Assembly: GCA_963831005.1 (NCBI GenBank)
Contig: CAWHOW010000017.1
Coordinates: forward strand, 124,001 to 188,000
Reading direction: 5' to 3'
Length of the DNA stretch: 64,000 nucleotides
Source of the DNA: CAWHOW01 sp963831005
GTDB lineage: Bacteria > Bacteroidota > Bacteroidia > Bacteroidales > CG2-30-32-10
In this document: in pieces, positions 8,962 to 16,347 of the stretch
Layout: each line of letters opens with the position of its first letter
Numbering within the stretch: the first letter of the stretch is position 1
Made by a program: the position numbers and the translations under genes
The notes under the pieces: model-generated
Database searches by the model: none
What the model was told of the DNA's origin: nothing
What the model saw: only the letters and a program-made list of their open reading frames with translations

Positions 8962-9798
8962 ATGAAAACAAAAGCTTTAAAAAAAGAACATTTGACTTAC
9001 GGTGAAAGATGCTTAGTAATGTTTTACCTGATGTCAATAATGAGGAATCCCTCAAAAATTAATCTTAAACTTCTGAGGGTAACTGATCCCACGGATCTTG
9101 TGACTAAAGAATGTTTAGGACTTAAAACTACCGGAGTGGCTGCCATGTCAGCATGTCCCACTACCGATACCATGGTGCATAATGCAGCGAATTTGCTGCT
9201 CACCATGGAAAACGGAACGCTGCTTAAGCCCCAGCTTTATACCAGCAACCAGGTACTGGGGCAGAAAAAAACTGCGGTTGACCTGTATAATAAGGTAATC
9301 AGTTTTATGAAAGGTGCCTGCAACGATGCCTCTATGGCTGCCGGCGATATTACAGCAGGTATTACGCTGGCCAATACCTGCGGAGGCAGATTAACTAAAA
9401 AAGTGGGGGGCGCTCAGCCCGATTACGGCGTAACTGCTGCAGGAGTGGGCTGGGTGCGGGTACATGCAAAGAAAGTGGTAAAAGGAATGGAAGGGCATAT
9501 TTTCAAGGTGGCGGTGGTAAGCGATAAAGGTGTTATCCCTGCCGATTCAAGCTGCATTTTGTGTGTTTCGCTTGAAGGAACTATTGAAATTATCGGGCTT
9601 ACCAGCAAAACAGTACTGGCCATAAACCATTCAAGTATATTACCTGTGGGGCATGGCGGCAAAACTCCTGTAATAACCCCTGCTTTACTTAAAAAAGCCA
9701 CCAAAATGGCTGCAAGCAAAAAGAAACACCCTGTATTTAACATCACTATTCCCAACCCTTATGAATGGGATGGTTGGATATATGTGGTGATTCAATAG
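8962..9798 (+). CDS. Lineage-specific protein of unknown function (paralog A)
   Basis: The protein has 278 residues. I do not recognise the family. It aligns with the protein at 32924-33724: both have a central S/M-A-A-G-D-I/V-T/S-A-G segment, a block beginning G-V-x-P (G-V-I-P-A-D-S here) before the strand S-L-E-G-T-I-E-I, I/V-L-P-V-G, and the same C-terminus, W-I-Y-V-V-I/V-Q. No signal peptide or membrane segment is visible. The N-terminus is Lys-rich. The gene is preceded by a C-tract promoter and followed by a strong terminator and a 21-bp minisatellite, which mirrors the context of paralog B. Base composition is somewhat richer in GC than its surroundings, so acquisition is possible. Confidence 0.8.
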   Translation: MKTKALKKEHLTYGERCLVMFYLMSIMRNPSKINLKLLRVTDPTDLVTKECLGLKTTGVAAMSACPTTDTMVHNAANLLLTMENGTLLKPQLYTSNQVLGQKKTAVDLYNKVISFMKGACNDASMAAGDITAGITLANTCGGRLTKKVGGAQPDYGVTAAGVGWVRVHAKKVVKGMEGHIFKVAVVSDKGVIPADSSCILCVSLEGTIEIIGLTSKTVLAINHSSILPVGHGGKTPVITPALLKKATKMAASKKKHPVFNITIPNPYEWDGWIYVVIQ

Positions 9799-9834
9799 TT
9801 AGTTGGGAGTTTGGAGTTGAGAGTTTAGAGTTAG

Positions 9835-9860
9835 AACCTGCCGAAAGGCAGGTTTTTTTA
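9835..9860 (+). terminator. Intrinsic terminator after paralog A
   Basis: AACCTGCC, GAAA loop, GGCAGGTT, then a T-tract. It is a strong 8-bp stem located 36 nt after the stop codon. Confidence 0.85.
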
Positions 9861-9902
9861 TGCCTTCCCTCTGCTTTTTTCTAAATATGCAAAAAAAAAT
9901 GT

Positions 9903-10070
9903 AAGAGTTTGCGTAAGTCTTACAAGAGTTTGTGCAAGTCTTATAAGAGTCTGTGCAAGTCTTACAAGAGTTTATGCAAGTCTTATAAGAGTTTGCGTAA
10001 GTCTTACAAGAGTTTGTGCAAGTCTTACAAGAGTTTGTGCAAGTCTTAAAAGAGTTTGCGTAAGTCTTAT
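9903..10070. repeat. 21-bp minisatellite, eight units
   Basis: Eight head-to-tail units of exactly 21 bp starting at 9903, 9924, 9945, 9966, 9987, 10008, 10029 and 10050, each AAGAGTTTGYGYAAGTCTTAY with few variable bases. Because 21 is divisible by three, a 95-codon minus frame stays open (a Cys/Asn/Ser/Lys/Thr heptad repeat). It has no other gene character, and I treat it as non-coding. Confidence 0.9.
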
Positions 10071-10072
10071 AA

Positions 10073-10096
10073 CTCACGTTACGCAAAAATTAACAA
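10073..10096. repeat. Solo 24-bp terminus of the IS found at 29159-30351
   Basis: Bases 10073-10096 (CTCACGTTACGC onward) are identical to the outermost 24 bp of the right end of the IS that interrupts the sensor kinase, read inward. No transposase follows. It is either a relic of a deleted copy or part of a non-autonomous derivative. Confidence 0.7.
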
Positions 10097-10161
10097 GAGA
10101 GTATAAATGAGATTGTGTAGACAGTGAATATCCTGTTTACACAATCTCATTTATACTCTCT
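10096..10161. repeat. Near-perfect 29-bp stem hairpin
   Basis: Arms 10096-10119 and 10138-10161 are perfectly complementary over 24 bp, and the stem extends through a G-T pair and four more pairs to an ~8-nt loop. It lacks a T-tract, so it is not an ordinary terminator. It begins where the IS-end relic stops. The remaining 10162-10339 shows no feature. Confidence 0.85.
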
Positions 10162-10339
10162 ATAGGAGTTGGTGCAACTTGCCTGACTAAAATGGAAGGT
10201 TTTTAAAGAAATGCTTGGGAAATAGGGTGGGTGTGAAGGGTTTATTTAAGAGAAACGATGCAAATTACATTTTAGCTCTTACCTACTTTATTTTCTGATT
10301 TGTTTAAAATTTGATAATAAACTTAAAAGACTTTTTTAT

Positions 10340-10347
10340 TATCTTTG
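10340..10347 (+). promoter_or_regulatory. Putative -7 box for the restriction-modification pair
   Basis: TATCTTTG, 22 nt ahead of the methyltransferase start, matches TAnnTTTG. The -33 element is not clear. Confidence 0.4.
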
Positions 10348-10369
10348 ATAAAATTTCACAAATAAATGA

Positions 10370-11386
10370 ATGAACTATATTAATTACATTAATAAAACTC
10401 TTAAACCAAAAATAACAGAAAGAGAGACAGTTCTTGATTTATTTGCTGGTTGTGGAGGTTTAGCGTTGGGATTTGAAACAGCAGGCTACAAAACAATTGG
10501 TTTTGAAATGGACAATGCTGCTGCAACCACTTATGCTAAAAATTTAAGTGGGGAATGTTATGCTGTTAAACTTGATCTTGAATTTGAATATCCCCATGCC
10601 GAAATAATTATTGGTGGACCACCTTGTCAGCCATTTAGTGTTGGCGGACATCAAAAAGGATTTGAAGATGCAAGAGATGGTTTCCCTATATTTATTGATG
10701 CGGTAAAAAAATTGCGTCCAAAAGTATTTATGTTTGAAAATGTTCGAGGACTGCTTTATTCAAACAAATGGTATTTTGAAATAGTAATTAAAGAACTTCA
10801 AAAATTAGGATATATTATAAACTACAAACTTTTGAATGCAGTAAATTATGGAGTACCTCAAAACCGTGAACGACTTTTTGTTTTTGGACATAGAGCAAAA
10901 TTTAATTTCCCGAAACCTCAACTTAAAAAAGTTATGGTTGGTGAGGCTATTGGCGACACAATGTTGACTGCACCAGAAGGAAGTAAATTCTTAAATTCAT
11001 CAATGGATACTTATGTCGCAAAATATGAGAAAGCATCATATTGTATCAATCCAAGAGATTTATATGCTGACAGGCCGGCACGTACATTAACATGCAGAAA
11101 TCTTGCAGGTGCGACAGGTGATATGCAGAGAGTGAAATTGAATGATGGAAGGCGTAGAAGATTATTACATCGAGAAGCAGCGAGATTACAAAGTTTTCCT
11201 GATTGGTTTGAGTTCACAGGAAATGAAACCCAACAATTTAATCAAATCGGAAATGCAGTCCCCCCTTTATTAGCATACCAGTTAGCAATTGCATTAAAGG
11301 AATGCTATAAAACAAATGAATTATATACGCTTGAAGAAATTTTAGAAAATAACTTACAGCCAAATAATGAGCTTACTCTTTTTTAA
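10370..11386 (+). CDS. DNA (cytosine-5-) methyltransferase of a type II restriction-modification system
   Basis: The protein has 338 residues. It transfers methyl from SAM to C5 of cytosine in a specific site and so protects host DNA. Visible motifs in order: I, D-L-F-A-G-C-G-G (23-30); IV, P-P-C-Q-P-F-S with catalytic Cys86; VI, E-N-V-R-G-L; VIII, Q-N-R-E-R-L-F; a variable target-recognition region; then IX/X, R-L-Q-S-F-P and Q-I-G-N-A-V-P-P. The length is normal for a short m5C enzyme. The start is the ATG at 10370. An ATG 4 nt upstream is in another frame and stops quickly. The endonuclease gene follows after 3 nt. Confidence 0.92.
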   Translation: MNYINYINKTLKPKITERETVLDLFAGCGGLALGFETAGYKTIGFEMDNAAATTYAKNLSGECYAVKLDLEFEYPHAEIIIGGPPCQPFSVGGHQKGFEDARDGFPIFIDAVKKLRPKVFMFENVRGLLYSNKWYFEIVIKELQKLGYIINYKLLNAVNYGVPQNRERLFVFGHRAKFNFPKPQLKKVMVGEAIGDTMLTAPEGSKFLNSSMDTYVAKYEKASYCINPRDLYADRPARTLTCRNLAGATGDMQRVKLNDGRRRRLLHREAARLQSFPDWFEFTGNETQQFNQIGNAVPPLLAYQLAIALKECYKTNELYTLEEILENNLQPNNELTLF

Positions 11387-11389
11387 TCT

Positions 11390-12373
11390 ATGAAACAATA
11401 TTTAAGTAAAAGCACAAAATCCAAAGCTGTTCAAAAAATTATTAACGAAGCGCTTGATATTTTAGAATGTGTCGGAATTCCTATTAACACTAAATCTGAA
11501 AGAGGTTTAGAAAGAATGGCAGAATGCTTTCTTGCAGTAGCTGGTGTAACTAAGGATTGGAGCAAAGCATTAGCAAATTCTAATCTTAAATCAAGAGATA
11601 TTATTAATATCATAAATAAAAACTTTGAAGAAAATATTTCTTCAGGCTCATATGATGATATCAGAAGAAAGGATTTAATCCTTCTTGTATTGGCAGATAT
11701 TGTTATAAATAGCGGAGTTCAGAAAGGATCTGATACAAATGACCCAACAAGAGGTTATTCTTTACACCCTGATTTTCTTAATTTGATAATTACATACAAA
11801 ACTGATAAATGGAATGGAGCATTAAAATCATTCAATGAAAATAAACCTTCTTTGTCTGAAATTCTTGCACGGAAAAGAGCCATTGAGAAATTACCGGTAA
11901 GGTTGCCAAATGGTAAACCAATTGAACTTTCTCTTGGCGAACATAATGTTTTACAAAAAGCAATTATTGAAGAATTTTTACCAATATTCGGCAGTGACTG
12001 TGAAGTTCTATATATTGGGGATACATCAAAAAAGATTCTTCACATTGAAGAAGAATATTTAAAAGAATTGAATTTCTTTGAGCTTTCTCATAATGAATTG
12101 CCAGATATTGTTGCCTATAGCAAAAAGAATAATTGGCTTTACCTGATAGAAGCAGTTTATAGCTCCGGCCCAATGAGTGAAGAACGCGTAATGAAATTAA
12201 AAAAGATACTAAAAAACTGTAATGCCCAACCTGTTTTTGTCACAGGATTTTTAACAAAAGCTGATTTTAGAAAATGGGTGATGGACATTGCTTGGGAAAC
12301 CGAAGTATGGGTTGCTGACAATCCAGAACATTTAATTCATTTCAATGGTCACAAATTTTTAGGTGCATATTAA
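11390..12373 (+). CDS. BsuBI/PstI-family type II restriction endonuclease
   Basis: The protein has 327 residues. The C-terminal half carries the signature of the BsuBI/PstI family: L-P-N-G-K-P-I-E-L-S-L-G-E-H-N (about 172-186), V-L-Y-I-G-D-T-S-K-K, L-P-D-I-V-A-Y and I-E-A-V-Y-S-S-G-P, plausibly the PD-(D/E)xK-like catalytic region. The N-terminal half is helical and fits the family's DNA-recognition part. PstI-type enzymes usually pair with an N6-adenine methylase, whereas this one sits with an m5C enzyme, so the site is probably not CTGCAG. Tight spacing to the methylase indicates a bicistronic unit, and the unit looks like an acquired defence cassette. Confidence 0.85.
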   Translation: MKQYLSKSTKSKAVQKIINEALDILECVGIPINTKSERGLERMAECFLAVAGVTKDWSKALANSNLKSRDIINIINKNFEENISSGSYDDIRRKDLILLVLADIVINSGVQKGSDTNDPTRGYSLHPDFLNLIITYKTDKWNGALKSFNENKPSLSEILARKRAIEKLPVRLPNGKPIELSLGEHNVLQKAIIEEFLPIFGSDCEVLYIGDTSKKILHIEEEYLKELNFFELSHNELPDIVAYSKKNNWLYLIEAVYSSGPMSEERVMKLKKILKNCNAQPVFVTGFLTKADFRKWVMDIAWETEVWVADNPEHLIHFNGHKFLGAY

Positions 12374-12519
12374 CTAACATTTTTTATTTAATTTCAGGTC
12401 AAAAGAAATACTTAACGTTTACACCCTTTTCCATAATTCAGCAAAGCAGCTTACTTGCCAATCTTAATCCAAATAAAACTTATAAATTTCCTCCTTACAG
12501 GGTGTAGTTCACCGAAAAG

Positions 12520-12543
12520 CCTTAACTTTGTTAAGGTTTTTTT
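12520..12543 (+). terminator. Intrinsic terminator abutting the next start codon, overlapping a promoter-like box
   Basis: CCTTAAC, TTT, GTTAAGG, then seven T (12537-12543), and the ATG of the MobB-like gene starts at 12544. The stem also contains TAACTTTG (12523-12530), a -7-type box. It could end restriction-gene transcription, start mobB transcription, or both. Confidence 0.7.
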
Positions 12544-13098
12544 ATGGCAATGATAAGGATAGAGCGAATGATCATGATAGGGGCAACTGCGCGCCAGTCG
12601 GGCAAAACCGAACTTGCTTCTATTATCATTAAAAACTTCTGTAAGCAGGAAAAGATCACAGGGGTTAAAATAAGCACCCTGCACGAGGGCGATGCATCCT
12701 TTCACGGAAGTATGAGTTTGCCCATGAATGAGAAATATGTTATTGAGAAAAGCACAACTCATACAAAAAATAAAAGCACCGACCGTATGCTGCTTGCAGG
12801 AGCTAGAGAAACGTTCTGGCTGCATTCAAAAGATATATTTTTGAAGGATGCGCTTAACGAGCTTTTACCTATGATAGATAAAAATTCGTTTGTGGTTTGC
12901 GAATCGAACAGCCTGAGAAGATTGGTTGAACCGGATGTATTTATTATGATCAAAAACCTGAAGAGTGAAAGTAAAAACTCAGTAAAAGATATACTCGAAC
13001 TTGCTGATATTACTATTGAATTCGATGGTGCTAAATTCCTGCAATTTGATTTGAATATGTTGGATATAGTGAATGGGAAATGGATATTAAAGAAATAA
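12544..13098 (+). CDS. MobB-like P-loop NTPase (molybdopterin-guanine dinucleotide synthesis)
   Basis: The protein has 184 residues. Near the N-terminus, G-A-T-A-R-Q-S-G-K-T (residues 13-22) is a Walker A motif, followed by a helix and the segment I-T-G-V-K-I-S. It resembles MobB, the GTP-binding adaptor that helps MobA attach GMP to molybdopterin, but it is divergent and lacks a clear N-K-x-D motif. The gene lies directly ahead of moeA and moaA, which supports a cofactor role. Other ATGs at residues 3, 9 and 11 could be the true start, because the first is flush against a T-tract. Confidence 0.6.
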   Translation: MAMIRIERMIMIGATARQSGKTELASIIIKNFCKQEKITGVKISTLHEGDASFHGSMSLPMNEKYVIEKSTTHTKNKSTDRMLLAGARETFWLHSKDIFLKDALNELLPMIDKNSFVVCESNSLRRLVEPDVFIMIKNLKSESKNSVKDILELADITIEFDGAKFLQFDLNMLDIVNGKWILKK

Positions 13099-13119
13099 TA
13101 AGGAGTGTCATGTAACAAT

Positions 13120-13205
13120 ATTTTGTCATTTAGATTTCTTCGTCGTACCTCCTCGCAATGACGTCATTGCGAAGCCGACAAAGGAGGATGAAGCAATCTC
13201 AAACC
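13120..13205. repeat. Dispersed palindromic repeat (CGCAATGACG family)
   Basis: Contains CTCGCAATGACG, then CATTGCGAAGCC and GATGAAGCAATCTC. This is the same family as 45215-45298. It lies in the gap between the MobB-like gene and moeA. Such elements are multicopy in related genomes and have no coding role that I can see. Confidence 0.65.
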
Positions 13206-13242
13206 AAAGAAATAAATATAATTAAATAGTAGAATAGTTTTT

Positions 13243-14418
13243 ATGATACAATTTGAAGAAGCGCTTGAAATAGTTTTGAAATCATCAAAAACACTGGGTG
13301 TTGAACATGTGTTGCTGAATGATTCATTGAATAGGGTGCTGACTGAAGATGTCCTTACCGACAGGGATCTGCCTCCTTTTAACAGGTCGGCAATGGATGG
13401 CTATGCATGTAGGCGTGCTGATCTGAAAGAAGTGCTGGAGGTTATTGAATTGATTCCCGCCGGACAATCACCAACCAAAAGAGTTGACAAGAATCAATGC
13501 TCAAAGATAATGACAGGAGCAGAAGTTCCCGTAGGCGCTGATTGTGTGATAATGGTTGAACAAACAGTAAAGGTTTCGGAAAAGCAAATTCGTTTTACCG
13601 CTGAAGATACTATGAACAATATAGCCTATAAAGCCGAGGATGTGCATAAAGGCGATATTGCTTTAACAAAGGGAACACTTATACAACCACAGCATATTGC
13701 AATACTTGCCACTGTAGGTTGTTCAAACCCTCTTGTAACAAAGCAACCGGTAGTAGCGATACTCTCAACCGGCGATGAACTTGTTGAACCCGATATAAAT
13801 CCCGGTCCTTCGCAAATAAGGAACAGCAATGCTTACCAGCTTATTGCACAGGTAAAAAATGCGCATTGCAATCCACTTTACATGGGAATAGCTCCTGATG
13901 ATCCTGCACAAACCAAGGCTATGATCATTGATGCGCTTGAAAAAGCAGATGTGCTGCTTTTAACAGGCGGTGTTTCCATGGGTGATTTTGATTTTATTCC
14001 TGCAACACTAAAAGAAGCAAATATTGAAATAAAATTTCAAAAGATGCTTGTAAGGCCGGGTAGTCCTACAATATTTGGTATAGGTAAAAATAAATGGATA
14101 TTTGGCTTACCGGGAAATCCTGTATCATCATTTGTTGTTTTTGAGATGCTTGTAAAACCTCTTCTGTCCGGTATGATGGGAAAGAATACAGGAATAAAGG
14201 ATATTAAACTTCCTATTGCTGAAAATTATAAACGTAAGAAGACTGACAGGCTGAACTGGGTTCCGGTTAACATCAACTCCAATGGAGAAGCTGCAATGAT
14301 TGACTACCATGGCTCTGCACATATACATTCCTTATGTTTTGCAGACGGATTAATGACGGTGCCTTATGGTACAAGCGAAATAAATAAAGGAGAACTGGTG
14401 GATGTTAGACCGCTTTAA
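13243..14418 (+). CDS. moeA: Molybdopterin molybdenumtransferase MoeA
   Basis: The protein has 391 residues. It inserts molybdate into adenylated molybdopterin in the cytoplasm. Seen: N-terminal L-P-P-F-N-R-S-A-M-D-G-Y-A (about 45-57), M-T-G-A-E-V-P-V-G-A-D, the central S-T-G-D-E-L-V-E, the MPT-binding T-G-G-V-S-M-G-D-F-D, and L-V-R-P-G-S-P with G-L-P-G-N-P-V-S-S. The length is normal. Its 3' end overlaps the moaA start by 17 nt, so the two are translationally coupled. Confidence 0.95.
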   Translation: MIQFEEALEIVLKSSKTLGVEHVLLNDSLNRVLTEDVLTDRDLPPFNRSAMDGYACRRADLKEVLEVIELIPAGQSPTKRVDKNQCSKIMTGAEVPVGADCVIMVEQTVKVSEKQIRFTAEDTMNNIAYKAEDVHKGDIALTKGTLIQPQHIAILATVGCSNPLVTKQPVVAILSTGDELVEPDINPGPSQIRNSNAYQLIAQVKNAHCNPLYMGIAPDDPAQTKAMIIDALEKADVLLLTGGVSMGDFDFIPATLKEANIEIKFQKMLVRPGSPTIFGIGKNKWIFGLPGNPVSSFVVFEMLVKPLLSGMMGKNTGIKDIKLPIAENYKRKKTDRLNWVPVNINSNGEAAMIDYHGSAHIHSLCFADGLMTVPYGTSEINKGELVDVRPL

Positions 14419-15202
14419 CCGGAAAATAAATTACCTGAGGATATCTATAACCGACCGCTGCAACCTGCGCTGTGAGTATTGCATGCCTGCAGAAGGAATA
14501 AAGTTATTGGATCATAAGGATATTTTACGTTTCGAAGAGATCATTGAATTCGTTAAAATAGCCGTAAACAAAGGCATTGATAAAATAAGGATAACCGGTG
14601 GGGAACCATTGGTAAGAAAAGGTGTGGTGAGTTTTGTTCACGAGATATCACAGATAAAAGGAGTAAAAGATCTATCCATGACCTCTAACGGTATACTTCT
14701 TGAAGAATTTGCACAGCCTTTAAAGGAAGCTGGATTACAGCGTATAAATATAAGTCTTGATACTGTTGACCCTGATCGTTTTTATAAATTGACAAGAGGC
14801 GGGGATATTAATAAAGTGATGAAAGGGATAACTGCAGCAAAAGCTGCCGGACTTATGCCAATTAAAATAAATTGCGTTATCAATGAATCTTCTGAAGAAC
14901 CGGATGCTAAAGGAGTAAAAGACTACTGTTCAAAACAAAATATTGAAGTCCGTTTCATTCACAGGATGAATTTAACCAAAGGACATTTCAGCATAGTTGA
15001 AGGCGGAACAGGCGGTAATTGTGCCATGTGTAATAAACTTCGCTTATCGAGCGATGGTAAACTTCGCCCATGTTTGTTCAATGATATTGCAATAAATATT
15101 CGCGAACATGGTTTTGAGAAAGCTTTTGATATGGCTGTTGCTCAAAAACCCGAATGCGGAACAGTCAGCAGTCAGAATAAATTTAATGAAATTGGAGGAT
15201 AA
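14402..15202 (+). CDS. moaA: Short MoaA-type GTP 3',8-cyclase (radical SAM)
   Basis: The protein has 266 residues against about 320-340 in usual MoaA. The radical-SAM cluster C-N-L-R-C-E-Y-C (Cys20, 24, 27), the G-G-E-P motif and a C-terminal C-x2-C-x13-C cluster (about 207, 210, 224) are all present, and the protein ends in Gly-Gly as MoaA does. The stretch that normally separates the V-R-F-I strand from the second cluster is missing about 45 residues, and the part after it is also short. The frame is clean, so this is a compact form rather than a frameshift. It starts the cyclisation of GTP to the molybdopterin precursor. Confidence 0.85.
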   Translation: MLDRFNRKINYLRISITDRCNLRCEYCMPAEGIKLLDHKDILRFEEIIEFVKIAVNKGIDKIRITGGEPLVRKGVVSFVHEISQIKGVKDLSMTSNGILLEEFAQPLKEAGLQRINISLDTVDPDRFYKLTRGGDINKVMKGITAAKAAGLMPIKINCVINESSEEPDAKGVKDYCSKQNIEVRFIHRMNLTKGHFSIVEGGTGGNCAMCNKLRLSSDGKLRPCLFNDIAINIREHGFEKAFDMAVAQKPECGTVSSQNKFNEIGG

Positions 15203-15204
15203 TG

Positions 15205-15883
15205 TTCTCGCAGATTTACGCAGATAGAAACGCAGATTAACTCAGACATGAAAGAAAATAATTTAATCAAATATGGATCAGAGGAAATCAGCGAACTTTT
15301 CAGCATGTATCTGCGAGAAACAAAATTTACGAAAGAAATTTTAATACAGTTGTTGTTCTTAAATAGGAATGTGATTGAGTTAAATTTTAAAATATTTTTA
15401 ATGAAACAGCTCGTCATTTTCCCGGCTAAATAACCCAAATTAAACCGCAAATTCTTGCAGATATGAATGAAAATGAAATATCATACCAGATCAGAGGTGC
15501 AGTTTTTAAAGTTTATAATGAACTTGGCCCCGGTTTATTAGAATCTGTTTACGAAACAGCATTATCATATGAATTAAAACAAATAGGGTTGGATGTTAAA
15601 AATCAGGTGGGCATCCCAATGAAATATGCTGACATTAACTTTGATGTGGGTTTTAGACTTGATATTTTAGTTAATGACAAAGTAATAATTGAAATAAAAT
15701 CTGTTGAAGCACTGGCTGATGTACATCATAAACAATTACTCACTTATTTGAAACTTACCGAAAAGAAGTTAGGTTTATTGATCAATTTTAATTCATCTTC
15801 CATTTCAAATTCAATTATCAGGATTGTAAATAATTTATAAATTAGCGGAAATCAGCGAACTTTTCAGCGTATATCTGCGAGAA
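15205..15883. mobile_element. GxxExxY-nuclease element with terminal inverted and internal direct repeats
   Basis: The element begins 3 nt after the moaA stop and ends 10 nt before the moaC start. Its tips are an 11-bp inverted repeat, TTCTCGCAGAT (15205-15215) and ATCTGCGAGAA (15873-15883). A ~42-bp direct repeat, starting GGAAATCAGCGAAC, occurs at 15283-15324 and 15847-15888 with about three mismatches. The left arm also has CGCAGATTTACGCAGAT. The only full gene inside is the GxxExxY protein. A short open frame at 15248-15433 in the left arm has no recognisable content. Confidence 0.6.
15463..15840 (+). CDS. GxxExxY-family protein (PD-(D/E)xK nuclease-like)
   Basis: The protein has 125 residues. 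It has the family signature G-P-G-L-L-E-S-V-Y-E (22-31), then L-D-I-L-V-N-D-K-V-I-I-E-I-K-S-V (D-x-n-I-E-I-K), the pattern of a PD-(D/E)xK active site, and Q-L-L-T-Y-L-K. The family is common in Bacteroidota, its cellular role is unproven, and it often lies by dispersed repeats. Here it interrupts the moaA-moaC pair and is bounded by repeats, so I read it as the gene of a small selfish or mobile element rather than as a cofactor enzyme. Confidence 0.88.
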   Translation: MNENEISYQIRGAVFKVYNELGPGLLESVYETALSYELKQIGLDVKNQVGIPMKYADINFDVGFRLDILVNDKVIIEIKSVEALADVHHKQLLTYLKLTEKKLGLLINFNSSSISNSIIRIVNNL

Positions 15884-15892
15884 ACAAAGTAT

Positions 15893-16345
15893 ATGAAAAA
15901 ACTTTCACATGTTGATAATAAGGGCAAAGCCAATATGGTAGATGTTGGCCATAAACCTGACCAGTTAAGGATTGCAAAGGCATCCGGATTTATTAAACTT
16001 TCAGCAGAAACTGTAAACCTTATTAAACAAAATGAAATTAAAAAAGGTGATGTACTTACAGTAGCCGAAATAGCCGGGATACAGGCTGCAAAGAAAACTT
16101 CGGAGTTGATTCCTCTTTGTCATCCCTTGCAGTTAACAAAAATAGATGTTAAGGCAACACTGGAAAACACAGGTGTGAACGTTGTTACAGAAGTTAAATG
16201 CATCGGTCAAACAGGTGTTGAGATGGAAGCATTAACGGCAGTGAATATAGCATTGCTAACGGTATATGATATGTGCAAAGCTGTTGACAAGAAAATGGAA
16301 ATGGGAAAAATAAAACTGGAAGAAAAAACTAAAAGCGACCTGTAA
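15893..16345 (+). CDS. moaC: Cyclic pyranopterin monophosphate synthase MoaC
   Basis: The protein has 150 residues. It converts the MoaA product to cyclic pyranopterin monophosphate. Seen: N-terminal H-V-D-N-K-G-K-A-N-M-V-D-V, the A-A-K-K-T-S-E-L-I-P-L-C-H-P-L signature, V-K-C-I-G-Q-T-G-V-E-M-E-A-L-T-A, and Y-D-M-C-K-A-V-D-K. The length is normal. The next gene starts 2 nt after its stop. Confidence 0.96.
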   Translation: MKKLSHVDNKGKANMVDVGHKPDQLRIAKASGFIKLSAETVNLIKQNEIKKGDVLTVAEIAGIQAAKKTSELIPLCHPLQLTKIDVKATLENTGVNVVTEVKCIGQTGVEMEALTAVNIALLTVYDMCKAVDKKMEMGKIKLEEKTKSDL

Positions 16346-16347
16346 TT

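Noticed and set aside
9799..10086. 95-codon minus-strand frame with C-K-T-C-T/N heptads
   Set aside because: It is the translation of a minisatellite, and it begins and ends in non-coding sequence.
15248..15433. 61-codon frame in the left arm of the GxxExxY element
   Set aside because: It consists of repeat sequence and has no recognisable motif.
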